DNA from: Pezicula radicicola
Taxonomy: Eukaryota > Ascomycota > Leotiomycetes > Helotiales > Dermateaceae
Assembly (NCBI GenBank): GCA_003008705.1
Contig: PDUO01000013.1
Span: 640,702-704,701, forward strand
Direction: 5' to 3'
Length of the DNA stretch: 64,000 nt
Positions within the stretch are counted from its first letter, which is position 1, and the number at the start of each line of letters is the position of its first letter. Position numbers and translations under genes: made by a program. Below the pieces are notes generated by a model. The model made no database searches. It had not been told where the DNA came from and was given only the letters and a program-made list of their open reading frames with translations. Below, one piece after another: positions 46,479 through 58,880 of the stretch.

Positions 46479-48911
46479 ATGAATTTACAGAAAATAGCCT
46501 TGAAAAAGGGCAAGGAAGTGGCTGCTCATAATGTGAGTCAACTCCTAAGTAGAGCGGTGAGAATATAGCTAATTTGTACAAGATACAATCATGGACAAAG
46601 CGTACACGACATGATGGAAGCTGTATTGAGCATGAGTCCCGTTCCTATGCAACAGACAGTGCCCCCAAGGATCAATTGAAAGGCGGGCCAGCTCTTGTTA
46701 AGGGAGACATAGCTACGTCACAGAACAAGCAGCAGCGCCAACAGAGATACAAGTCAATTGATAGGGTAATAGCCCTCTCGATGACAGCTTTGTTTGATAT
46801 ACCTGACAATATGTAGGACTTCTTCCTATCTGTCCTGGGATCATCAGCTACGAAACGCGACGCTCGATCCTATCTCAAAACCTTCACCCCCGCTCCGAAT
46901 GCAAAGCCTCCCTCGCAGAAACCTACACCGTCCATCGTAAACATCAAACCCCAGGGCTACGGAGTAAATCTTGGTGGATTCTATGGCAGGACAAGAGCTG
47001 TAGCTAATAGCCCAAAATTCGTTCAACCATCCGGAAAGGAAGAAACAAAAGCTGTTGAACCACCGCTACATGTTGCGCTCGTCAAAATTAGAGACCCTCA
47101 AAACTTAGACGACAACGCCTTGTCCGGAATTGGTCGGACCTTGTCCCAACTTGGACATCTTGGGTTGACAAGTGTGGTTGTAGTTGATTGCAATGACACG
47201 TCTTTGCCTTTAGACCGCCAAGATACGGGCTGGAGAGAGTTGGCTACGCAGCAGGCAGACCGTGTGGTTGCAGCAATTGATGCTCATGGAAGGCCAGGAG
47301 CGAGGCTTGTTGACAACGTTATCGGCGTTTCTGAAAAGGATGTCGTTGAATCAACTTGGCTCCAAGGAAGAATACACGTTAGTTACCGAAAATTGCTCAT
47401 GACACCTCTCCGAAGAGGTCTCATTCCAGTTCTTCCATGCATAGGTTACACCGAAACCACACCTACCGCAATATCCCTCAAAGCTAATGATGTTGTCCTG
47501 GCTCTGACTCGAGAATTAGCAGGCCTTCAGCCGTCTCTAAAACTCGACGAAGATCCCATTAAGTTTCATGAACAGCTGCAAGCCCTTCAAAACGAGGTCT
47601 CAGTAGATCGCCTGATTATAATTGATCCTCTTGGTGGTGTTCCCACTTCTGAGAGACCGAACGGGTATCACGTTTTTTTAAACATGGAGCAAGAATTTGA
47701 ATCAGCAAGACAAGATTTACTTGGACTCAGTAAATTGGCTAAAGACAATAATCAAGTTGGAAGCCAGACCAGGGGAGGAAACGTGTCTGATCTTGCAATT
47801 AGCAATCCGCTCTCTGGGTTTGTTGAAGAAGAGTTTGGAAATGTGCAGCGGTTAAACAAATCGGGGGAAACGGCTGTCGGGAACCAGCTTTCCAGAGAGT
47901 ACAATCATCATCTAGATAATCTGGAGCTGGTGCGTAAGGTGCTCACGATCTTACCACGCAGCTCGTCTGCACTCTTGACCACGCCCGATGAGGCCGCAAA
48001 TTCAGGAAGAATTCCCGACAGACCATTTCAGGCGACAGGAGTTGGTACACGCAGGCAGAGAAACCCACTGATACATAACCTACTAACGGATAAGCCTGCT
48101 TTCTCTTCCTCTCTTCCCGTTGGTCGACTGGGACCCTCAACACAATCAATGAAACAAGAACCACACCCCCTAGCTAAGAGTATCACCCAAACAACATTTG
48201 CCAAGCATGGAATGTCCATATCTATATTTCCTGACCCGAGTATTTCGCCTTGGGAACCGCCAACGCCCGGGATTCCACCATTGAGTCTTACTGACTCGCA
48301 AATAGACCTACCTCGGCTCGTACATCTCATCGAGGATTCTTTTAATCGAAAACTTGATGTTGGGCACTTCCTGAAGCGAGTAAATGGCCGTATTGCTGGT
48401 GTTATCATCGCTGGTGAATACGAGGGCGGAGCTTTATTAACTTGGGAGCTTCCACCAGGTGTTCCTGATGATGGCAGCCCAGAGACCAGAGCAAGGATGG
48501 TCCCATATCTTGATAAGTTTGCAGTTCTCAAAAGGAGTCAGGGTTCTGGAGGTAAGAATCCATTGCAAGCAGAAGTTGGAATTTGCTGATGATAAAACAG
48601 GTGTCGCAGATATTGTCTTTACTGCAATGGTTCGAGACTGCTTTCCTAATGGCGTTTGCTGGAGGTAAAGTGTTGAAGGGAACCCGATCAACATCCTCAA
48701 CTAATAACTATGTAGGAGCCGAAAGAATAATCCGGTGAACAAGTGGTACTTTGAAAGATCCAGGGGAACTTGGAAGTTGGCTGATTCCAATTGGGCAATG
48801 TTTTGGACAACATCAAATTTAGATCTGAGTAAACAAATGTTCCTGGATTACGAAGGTGTTTGCAGAGGAGTTGTACCATCATGGGCAGATACCAAAGCCG
48901 TCGCGGATTAA
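46479..48911 (+). CDS. ARG2: Mitochondrial N-acetylglutamate synthase (amino-acid acetyltransferase)
   Basis: Catalyses acetyl-CoA plus glutamate to N-acetylglutamate, the first step of arginine synthesis, in the mitochondrial matrix. Five exons (46479-46532, 46583-46765, 46817-48551, 48601-48664, 48716-48911) give 743 aa. The basic N-terminus ([18 protein letters not shown], then RSYATDS) fits a mitochondrial presequence. [23 protein letters not shown] and the amino-acid-kinase-like domain ([50 protein letters not shown]) follow. The C-terminal NAT domain (about 565-743) includes [42 protein letters not shown] and [15 protein letters not shown]. Exon joins are phase-consistent. The first intron acceptor (TACAAG) was chosen because it keeps the frame. 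The ATG at 46472 is out of frame and stops early. Confidence 0.93.
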
Positions 48912-49388
48912 AAAGCATAGCGTTTGGAGTACTGTAAGGAAGATTCAAAACAAGAATTTTGGATATGTAATAGTGTCATGGGTTCTGATGTCTCAGATAT
49001 AGTACCTAGGGCAATTTAAAAGGCGCACTCCATTAAGTACGTCAGACCAGACAGGTAGCATAGCTCTAAAAGTCAACGTTCACCACGCAACGACCGTTCG
49101 AAAGCGATGTAAAAAAAAAAGTTCTTAGGTATTCATTACTTTAAAGGCATTGTTAAAATAACGAGTTTTATGTATGACCATCAACTCTGTTCTACCCATC
49201 GTCATCACCTAAAATAGAAGCTTCGGATTATCACGTGCTAGATTCCCTGGAAGCCCAAAATGACGCTAAGCGGCGCGAATACCAAGTAGGAGCTTCGTGT
49301 ACGGCGTTCTTTGCAAGGTATACAGCATCTGCTCTTCAAACAACAAGAATACTCTCAACCCAACCGTCAACAACTAAATACCGCCACT
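48912..49388. promoter_or_regulatory. Intergenic region, ARG2 3' end and BAR-gene promoter
   Basis: About 480 bp, both genes on the plus strand. The last 80 bp before the next ATG are AC-rich. No gene is seen. Confidence 0.4.
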
Positions 49389-50611
49389 ATGGATAAAGTA
49401 TCAGCCTTTGGCAAGAATTTTTCGTAAGTCGCGACAAAGCACAGTTGATAACGTCCCTATCAACAGACCATCTCCCTGCCTAGAGCTCCCATAAGCTGAT
49501 TGTCCCCCTACAGAGCCTCCTTCACTCCTTTCGCCGCCCGCACACAGCAATATGTCAAGGAACAGCTTGGACAGGCAGATGATAAGACTCAACTTCCTCC
49601 TGATTACATTGAGTTGGAGAAGCGAGTCGATGCCTTGAAGCAAGTTCACCAGAAGATGCTGCAGGTTACGTGAGTTATCCCTTGTCATTGCGATGGCCAG
49701 ATTCTAATCGGACGGGTCTCTGCAGTTCCCAATACGGCCAGGAGGCATATGATTATCCAGCAAATATCCGCGAATCATTCAATGATCTTGGTCGTACCGT
49801 CACTGAGAAAGTCCATCTTCTCTCGAGCGCAACCTCACCTGCTGAGGCCCAAGCTGCCCTTACTGCTCCCCCCTCGGCCAAGCCCCAACCAAAGACATTT
49901 AGTCATGCCATCGCCCGTGCTAGTTTGGCCAGCAGTCAGCTTCTACAACAGCAACATGCCGATGCCACAGAAGATCCACTTTCAACAGCTTTAGAGAAGT
50001 ATGCTTTGGCGAGTGAGCGTGTTGGCGAGGCTAGACTTGCACAAGACTCTCAAATCCAAAGCCGTTTCCTAGCGGGATGGAGCACAACTCTCAACACAAA
50101 CCTGATGTTCGCCACAAGGGCCAGAAAGAGCGTCGAAAACTCGAGGCTGTTGTTGGATGCGGCCAAGGCCAAGGCAATGAACAAGGGATGGAAGCTGCCC
50201 GGTCAGGCCGGAGGAGCACGACCTGAGGGCCACGACGAAGAAACAATTGCAGAGGAGGCCAGAGTGGAGATTGAGCAGGCTGAAGACGAGTTTGTTGGCC
50301 AGACAGAGGAGGCTGTTGGCGTTATGAAGAATGTAGGTCGCACTGCGGGCATCACGAGACAGTGCAGAGCACCAGCTAATCAACTATAGGTCCTTGATAC
50401 CCCAGAGCCACTTCGAAATCTCGCTGATCTGATTGCCGCACAACTGGAATTCCATAAGAAGGCATATGAAATTCTCAGCGAGCTTGCACCCGTCGTCGAC
50501 GGTCTACAAGTTGAGCAAGAAGTACGTCGATCTGAGGGATTTTCCGCATAGACAATGCTGATAGGAAGCTTGCAGGCCAGCTACCGTAAGAGTCGTGAAG
50601 GAGGTAACTAG
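49389..50611 (+). CDS. BAR-domain protein, Gvp36-like
   Basis: Five exons (49389-49423, 49514-49669, 49726-50332, 50390-50521, 50576-50611) give 321 aa. The protein is a helical, charged sequence with the order of the fungal Gvp36-type BAR family, which binds curved membranes in Golgi, vacuole and endocytic traffic. FTPFAARTQQYVKEQLG is the amphipathic lead. LPPDYIELEKRVDALKQVHQKMLQVT, ALEKYALASERVGEARLAQD, IQSRFLAGWSTTLNTNLMFATRARKSVENSRLLLDAAKAK, then EEARVEIEQAEDEFVGQTEEAVGVMKNVLDTPEPLRNLADLIAAQLEFHKKAYEIL follow. The first coding exon is 35 nt. No transmembrane segment is seen. The specific partner is unknown. Confidence 0.88.
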
Positions 50612-51970
50612 ACGAAGCCGTCTCCACATTTGATAGCACGAAGCTGTCTCCTTTTCTACCGGCATTTGCCTCCTTTGTATGAGCATTGAGTGGTGGTTGG
50701 TTTCGGTGGCCTGGAGCTTGAACCTTACGGGCTGTTCTATTTTATTGCGTTCTGAGGCTACTCAGTGGGCGTCTTTTTAGGTGTACTTGAGTCAATTGAT
50801 CTGCTTTCCACTAACTGATTTGCTTATTGGACGAAGTTGCGAAGATATGCCAGGAGTAGGTTTTCATTTGTCCACTCAAATGCAACGCAACGATTCATTG
50901 GTAGATCGACATAAAACCAATGGTTGAGAATCTTAGTGCTTTCAGGTGTCTTTGGAGAACAGGCTAGGCAACACCTGTTCAGAAATTTAAACATTTCCAT
51001 AGGCCTTGTATTATCCAATAGCTACTCGCACAAACTAGGCACACTCTTGGCAAGCCCTACTATTGTTATTCACAGGAGATGAGTTGCTAAGATAAAAATC
51101 GCAGATATGCCCGCGAAGATGATGTATCTGGATCACCAACAGCAACTCAAATAAGTGACTCGCTTTTTAACTTATCACCGAGAGAATTTTTTCATTCAGA
51201 ATTGGTCAATTGGTCCTTCTAGAATCTCATGGATTTTTTGACTTATCTTCCAACCATATCAAAGGCCATGTTGCCTTATTTTGATGGCGGTCGAGACAGT
51301 AAACTTGAGTGTGATCAGAGTAAGTAAATTTTAGCGACATAAGCTTCCAAAGCAAATTTGACTAAGTTTTTTTTAAACATCTGTGGAATTACCTAAGGCA
51401 TGCATTGAGACTATGAAGCTTTGTAACAAGCTAAAGTTGCACTGAGTACCTACCTAGTCTCCAATAGGTAGGTATGTCATTTGAGGATGACAATAAAAAC
51501 AAGCTTAACGGCTACACTAATCCTAGCTCCCCAGTACCTATGTCTTTTTCATATTTATGTTGGGTTTATTTACAGTGTCACTTACCCATCAACAAGCAGC
51601 CTGTCTATTAATCCTTATACTTCTGTCGTCATGAAAACTTATCTTCAGCGGTTGAAGCCTTATACCTAGTGATATGCTCGCGTAATGCAGACATCATCTA
51701 AACAAGAGCATTGGAGCTGGTTCCCAACTTGTAATCTCTATCTCAGATGGCGCTGGTCTTATCGTTTGCAACTTTCTTTGGTAAATGGTCACCAGGCCTT
51801 CAACGAATTTAGGGCAATCAATTATTCACTTTTTCAAGGTCCTGTTGTATGCTTGATTTAATTCATAGGTAGGCACTTGTACCTATTTGTCATTACAAAA
51901 TTTGTTGGGTATCTCCAGGATGTTACTAAAACATCCAAAAAGCGTCATATCAAAAAATGCCGTAACGAAC
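50612..51970. other. Convergent intergenic region
   Basis: About 1.36 kb between the BAR gene and the PMS1 3' end. AT-rich with short frames only. Nothing recognised. Confidence 0.45.
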
Positions 51971-54900
51971 CTATTCTCCCTCTGCTTCTATCCCCGTCTC
52001 ACTGGGGCTTGATTCACGTCTGTTTTGCCTGACATACGCTGCCCAGTTCGTGACATCTTGTTTCCCGCCATCCAACCCACCACCCTCCTTCCAACCCAAC
52101 TCGTCCCATGACCCTAAACCACATAGATGTCGCATCGTTGGCCTCCCATGTGGGCAGTTCCAAGGTTTATCAATCTCGCCCATATGCTTCACAACCTTGC
52201 CCATCTGCTTCTCAGTCAAAGTCTTACCGATCATAATGCTACTCCTACAAGCCCGCATGGCAAACATTTTCCTGACTTTTGATGGTCGTGGCACAGACCC
52301 AGCAGAGTGTTCCGACAGCAGGGATATGAGCTCGTTGAGATCAGTGGTAGAAAATGCTGTCTCACGACTGAGTGGTAAACTGACAAGCTGACATCTTTGG
52401 CCAACAGGTGAATCACCAGATTCATCCACAGTTACGATGAAGCCATTTGTTTCTAATGCCGAAAGGTTCTCCATTACAACCTCTTCCTCAACAGCAGTTA
52501 AATCGAGAGTTTTGGGGCGGACCAGTCTCTGGGACTGCACAATAGTTGTTGCTTGTAAACGCTCGAAGTTGTACTTCTCGTCTGAAGCATGTTGGTCAAT
52601 GATGAATACATCATCCGCGGAAGGTGGTCCTGTGGTGGCATCTGACACTCTAGAAGCAAGGATGAATCCGAGATTGAATTGGCCGATGATCTTCATTTTA
52701 GAAAAGTCTGACTTGGAAATTGTCAACGAAAGCCTCTCTTCGGCTGAATCCATATTAATAGTTGTTATCTCCTCCCTCGCTACTATCGCTTGTTCGTACG
52801 CAGAAATGATTCTTTTCAAAGTCTGAAGTTCTTGTTTGATATCGGAGACAGTGGTGCTCAGAGGACGAACAAGATGTACGGTGGAATCTTTTTTCCTTGA
52901 ACCACCTTTAAGTAAGAGTTTTGCGCGCAAAACGTTTTCCTCAGAGGGTCTTGCAGCTTCTTGTTCAGCTGCGAAAATCATTTCTTGAACCTTTGCTTCT
53001 TCTCGCACTTTCTGCTCATCCTCATCAATATATTCGCCATCGTCGTCATCAATGGCCGCATCGGCCAGGGTCGATTCTGTTGCTGTTGGACCCGAATCAA
53101 CAAATAATGTATCTTCCACTGTTTCATCGTCTTGCTTCTGCCCTTCATATATGGCTGAAGTTCCATCTGCCGTCATAGGAGGGCTGTCTGTCCTCGGAGA
53201 TACAGATTCCATTTGACCTTCATCATCAACCTCTTCGCCTAGCTGGCTGGATGCAGATTCCTGGGTTGTGCCTGGTGCAGCGAAGCGTTGGCTTAAACGA
53301 TTTCCAAATGAGGGCAAGGGACAGCCAGGACGAGCTGTCGATCTGCTTCCTCGTGAAGAGCTGGGACTGTTGTCGATTCTTTGCCGCTTTGGGCATGGAG
53401 TTCCAATTGTACTCATTACTGTGTGGTCACCTATGGTGATTGTTGCAATTTCAGCAGGTCGTCGTTGCGGTCTTGCACTATTCATGATATTACTAGACAA
53501 AGCAGAAGAAGGTACTGGGCTGGATGAAACGAGCGTAGGAATACGTTGCTCTGGCACCACAGGAGGCACCTTATCACCACGATTCTCTTTCGAATGCTCC
53601 AACTCAGCTAATTGTTTGTTGAAGTCAGCAACTTGTAGAGGAGGTTCGTATGTAGCTGCAACTTCAGAAGTTTGTGTGGTAGCCACTGTGCTTTCTTGAT
53701 CTTCGGGCTTGTCATTTGCCATCTGAGCATGCTCTCCTTCTCGGATGAGTTTTTCAACAAGCTTCTGCTTATCCTTCGACAGACCCTCGGATCTTTCCTG
53801 GTCAACCGTGGGTGGAGCCAATTTCTGTTCCTGCCTATCCTCGGCTTTCCTACCAACCCAATTGGAAATTAGATTGATGGAGTCCCGGTCACGGTTCATA
53901 GGCTCTTTAGAAACCGGGCCACGCTCAAATTTTGAGGCATGTCTCTTTGCAGAATATTTCTCATCTATGTTCTGCTCTGCCCGAGCTGATCTTGAGCTTT
54001 CATCAGACCCGTCTTCATCCACTGATTCGGTTGTATTCCGTGCCGTCGATAGAGCCTTATTGTTCTCTCGGCTGATTGTCAATTGTTTATACAATGGCTG
54101 CTTCTGCGCAGGGAGTTGTGAGATAGGTACTGTATAATCTTGTGTTTCAAAAAGTGCGGTAAGAGAGATCTTAAGGTTCTCAAGCATACGAGTTTGATCG
54201 TGTAACATAATAGTCCTTTTATCAGGACTAACGTTGACGTCATATAGATGTGTATCTAACTCGATGTTGGCAAATATGAACGGAGACTGAGAAGCATTGT
54301 ATGACTTGTAGACCTCATTGAAAGCTTTAGCAACTTGAGGAAGACCACATGGTCTTGCGTTGACAAAAAACATTTGTCTATCTGGTGTCTGACGTCCTTC
54401 ACCAAAAGCGGGACGTGAAATATGGCCAACTATCCGTATTTCCTTTCTTCCCCCATCTTCTTGTGTACTCCATCTTTGACTGGGGCCACTTGTTGGCTCC
54501 AAATCCAGCTTCAAGTCCAAGGGAACCAAGGCCGTAAGTGTCTTTGCTCCAAAAACATTCACTATATTCTCTTTCGTAGATGGGTTGCCTTTAGTAGAAA
54601 ATAAGGTTGTCTTCTTCCCCTTGGCAGTAGTTTGTTGTGTTACGGAAAACTTGATACCCGTCTGTATGCAAGCATACTGTCCTAGTACCCCAATAACGCG
54701 GGCCCACTCCTGTTTTATCTTCCTTTCTAATTCTCGTCTCCTAACTGGCAGATTGTTGAAGAGGTTCTCAACGGCCACAGTCGTGCCTTTTTGAGCTGCG
54801 ACAATGCTTGTGCCCTTGAGCTTTCCAGATACTCCAAATTCGAGCTTTGTGCCTTTCGGAGCGTCCACAGCCATGCATGTCGTTACAGTGAAGTTAGAGA

Positions 54901-55276
54901 GTGCGCATAGAGAGGAAAGGGCTTCACCACGGAATCCGAACGTCTGAAGGGTTGTGAGGTCGGAATATGTGGATAGTTTGGATGTATAATGCTTGAGAGC
55001 TAATGTTTCGTAGTTCTGAGGGGATATGCCACCGCCATTGTCCTGAACTTCTATTGAATCAAGTCCTTGGTTCCTGAAGCGTACATCTGGACGTGGTCAG
55101 CATAGCACGTAGAGTCGCGGCAGCACCAATGAGAGAGAGCCTTTACCTATACTCGTAGCTCCTGCATCGAGACTGTTCTCGACCAACTCCTTTACCACAG
55201 AACATAAGTCGACAATGACCTGGCCAGACTGGATTTGGTGTACACTCTTGCCCTCGATGGGCTTTATCGTTGCCAT
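51971..55276 (-). CDS. PMS1: DNA mismatch repair protein PMS1, MutL-alpha endonuclease subunit
   Basis: PMS1 pairs with MLH1 to form MutL-alpha, whose nicking activity directs mismatch excision in the nucleus. Two exons (55276-55147 and 55086-51971, intron 60 nt) give 1081 aa. The GHKL ATPase motifs are intact: [19 protein letters not shown], and [14 protein letters not shown], followed by [10 protein letters not shown]. The 350-600 linker is long and disordered. The C-terminal endonuclease domain shows [15 protein letters not shown] (about residue 868, the DQHA-x2-E-x4-E metal motif). It also shows [12 protein letters not shown] and [11 protein letters not shown]. These make an active endonuclease likely, as in yeast Pms1 and human PMS2. 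Identification is firm. Confidence 0.96.
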
Positions 55277-58200
55277 GGCATTCTTGGGCCTGGGGAAGTG
55301 GAGGTTGAAGAGGCACGCGTTGCGGAGACGCGCCTCGCTTGCCTACTGTAAATTTAAAATCTTAAATCGGACGTCACTCTCCATTTTAAAGTACTTTCTC
55401 CATCAGAAAACCATGAGGTTTATCTACGATACTGTACTTTCCGTAGAACTTGCCATCGAATGTAAGGTTTCTTACTCAAACTGGTACCTCAAATGCATAT
55501 CCAGCTACTTTCCGTGTCATTTTCTGATTTTCTTTCTATCATTATGGTCTTACTCATGTGGTTTCTAAGAGACCGCCAGGCAGGTCTAGGGAATTCCAGT
55601 ATCTGTCAACTTATTAATAATTTTTCCAACACTCTTTTTCAACTTGACAATCCTTATATGCATATCATCTTTTTAAGGAATTGCGGAAAGTTGCAGAATG
55701 CTATGACAACAATATATCGAAGCTTTAACAATAGCGACATCTTTCACCGGCAGAGCCTCTGTTCTTGCTTCAGCAGTTGAGCTTAAAGATTACCTCTGAG
55801 CTATTGGCTTGGTCTAGGTAGCACAAAACTGCGCAATACCATTTGCACCACGCAGCAACGACGAGAAGGAGGAAAGTGAAGAACCTGTTGAAGCAGCACC
55901 ACAGAAAGAACCTGGTAGGCATGATTTACAACTACTCTCAGGACGTAGGCTACTACTATGCTTCGGGCATTTGCTAGGGATCAACTATCAGTATTTTACT
56001 CCTTCATACCAAGTAGCCTTCTGCTTCAGCGCGTGTGTAATCTGCGAAGGCAAGGAATGTTTACATTCTTGTATCAGTGTGAATATCTTCTTCTGTGGGT
56101 GTCCATTGTGATTTGGGGATAAGATAGAGAATACTCGATATTCCTCTGCTAAAGCACCTACCCTTCATAGGTACGAATTCGAGTCGCTCAAAATCCCTCA
56201 TGATTTGAGAACGAGACTAATTGCACCACAGTCTTGAAGTGTTTAGTTCTTGCTACACCATTTGTCAACCACTCCGCTTTGTAATGTGCAGTACATACAA
56301 TGCACTATAAAACTCAAAACTTCAAGCCCAATTGTTCTGGCCCCCAAAGAACATTTTGAAGGATTCATCGAGGAAGCTAGAACCGATCTACCGGTAGACA
56401 TCTAAACTTTTCAGCGAGTCATCTCAAGTCTTAGTTCCAATCCTTTGTCCTAGCACCTAAACCTGTTTTTCTTTCTTTCCATTCGCTCCCCTCTGCTCCA
56501 TTTTCTAAAGCTACCTATCCTCGTATGACTTACGCAACGTATTTGAAACACTGCGCACGCTAATCATTTTGCGCATCAGAAAAGTCAAGCTTTTGCATGT
56601 TCTTGGCGTACTATACAGCCTCGATGGGCTCCAATGCCAAGAAAATCTCATGCAAAGGAACACGAACGCTTCCGCCACAAGCTTGGAATGGCTGGAAATA
56701 GTTTGGACGTGTGTAGTGACTTTTGTGGTACGCGGCTGTTTGTTTCGAGTTCTTATCAGATGATTGTTTACTTGCTGTGCTGGCGATCTTAGAAGGCACT
56801 TCTATGAATATTTTGTTTCGTTTTATGGACAGAAGTCCTTACGAGTCATCAAAATGCCATCGAAAAGAAAAGCATACCCCGGTGAGCTGTACTCTGTACT
56901 CCGTAAAAGTACGGCCATAGCGATAAGGAATGAAGGTGGGGTGCTATCGGGTCCTAACTACAATTTTCTACAGTAGCATACAAGCACTTCATATTGAGGA
57001 CGAAAATGGGGGGAGAAGATCGCCAATGTAACGCCAAACGAAAACGATGCCTCATGGCGTCATAGAAGAGACTATCATTCTCGACCATCATAAGTATTGA
57101 TGACGATGAAAATTCGGTAGTTGGACATCGCGTCATGATGCAACGGGGAGATGCCCGCATTTCACCATGGACATGTTGCCTGGGTTGTCGCTGGATAAAT
57201 TGCCATTGGCCATCCGCAATTAGATTTGCAAGATCGAGATTAAAAGAAGACGATGTACCAAAAGGCGCTGCGCATTTACGTTCAACTTCTGGATTGCAGT
57301 ATCCCACCTCAAGGTCTCCGTACTAGAAGAGAACATGACCACGGAGTGCAAGAGGTTTGCTTCACCGCTGCGAAGTATGTATCGATACCATTTCTCGTAG
57401 GTACGAGTGACATTACTGGTACCAGCACTCTGTCTGGACCTACTGTACTGTAAGAAATTGACCTAAAAACCAAGGTACTTTGTACCAAGTACTTCAAGTA
57501 CAGTAGTACAACACTACCTACTTGCATGATAGACGCCGCTTATGCACATGTATCTAAGCAAGTGTCCAACTGCAACTTTCACATTCAATTTTCGCAACGC
57601 CAACCTTTGCCAGATATCAGGATCTTATCTTTTCAATAAGGGCATATGCGGGAAACCTAATAAATATTTCGACATGATTCCAGGCATGGGCGCTTAAGTA
57701 GATCGGAGGCTATCTCTTTTCAACGAGTGGCAATATTGCCAATTGTGTGTTTTGCTGCAGATTCGAGATTGAGGTAATTTTACGTGTGTCTGTCGATATT
57801 CATATCCATGGTTCAAGGCTTCGGTTCCATCACCACTGTGGTCACCACCAAGCTAAAGGAGCCAGCCCAGCCGCAACGGCGTGACATGATAAGCAGAGGG
57901 CCGAGAGCTCCCCAGCCATCTTTTTCATCGGCTTTCCCACGTCTTGGACCTACCCGACCTACCCACTTTTGCAAAACACTTTCGTTGATTTACCTACATT
58001 CGTAGTACGGAGTACCAGCTTTGGCACGAGGCTGCATTAGGTTTGAGAATAACTTTGGCTTTGCTGCTAGTTGGTATAGTAGCGTAGTGCTCCCTGTATC
58101 TGCACGCTGTACGGTACTGCAGCGTGCGGTGTTGAAGCTCACGGCAATCCCTGAAGGCTCTCCAGCATGCGAATCAGAGGGGAAGTGAGTCTTAGCCTCC

Positions 58201-58880
58201 CGGATGGAATCCAATCATTAAGCTCGAAGATGCACAAAGCAGACAAGCCATTCTTCTCCCGATAGGCCGCACCCCCTAGCTGGCCATGCCTTTGCCTACT
58301 TTCTAGCGTGACAGGCGCTGGATTATTATTGCTGTGACATGATTATCATTTTGAAGGTTGATCTTATTGATCTTCTCTCCCATGGTTGCCATCCCTATCC
58401 TCTGACATCTTCATGCGATGATAGTATAGATCCGTGCCAACCGTTCGCTCGTTATTTCGTTAACTATCTACTTCAGTGCCTAGGAGGCCATACACACCAC
58501 ACTCGTTCGCTCACTCCCCTCCGCAGCACCAGCGGTGCGCACTCTGTATGATCACAGAGCCGTATGTGTTTGACCCATCCTCGGTGCTTCTTTGAAACAT
58601 TTGCATTGACATTGACTGCCTCGCAGAACAGCCCTTCGTTTAAAGCTTCCAAGGCTCCAAGTTCCACCCGCAAAGCTACGGCAGGCTAGAATACGCCAAA
58701 CCAATTTTCCGATAGGCGACACCTCAATCTCCTTCCTCGCGACTCTGGGAACCTTCTGCCCTAACTACCTACATTTCCCTCGTCCGAATTAAACCATCGC
58801 ATCCACGAGAGCCGCTACCGCCCAACGCGATTGCATTTTCGTGAAGGAGCTGGAGAGTCGACATCCATTCAGTCTCTTAG
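55277..58880. promoter_or_regulatory. Long divergent gene-free region between PMS1 and BST1
   Basis: About 3.6 kb, the longest gene-free stretch in the window. Many frames of 60-117 codons exist on both strands, but none has domain-like content or plausible splice partners. A cluster of perfect GTAC-containing inverted repeats lies at 57394-57501. The last 200 bp before BST1 are C-rich. Confidence 0.4.
57394..57501. repeat. Cluster of short perfect inverted repeats
   Basis: Three palindromes lie within 108 bp: CTCGTA-GG-TACGAG (57394-57407), GGTAC-TTT-GTACC (57474-57486) and GTACTT-C-AAGTAC (57489-57501). A GGTACC at 57419 lies between them. Confidence 0.7.

Noticed and set aside
56569..57326. 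Several 60-117 codon frames in the PMS1-BST1 spacer
   Set aside because: Overlapping on both strands with no domain-like content. Chance frames are more likely.
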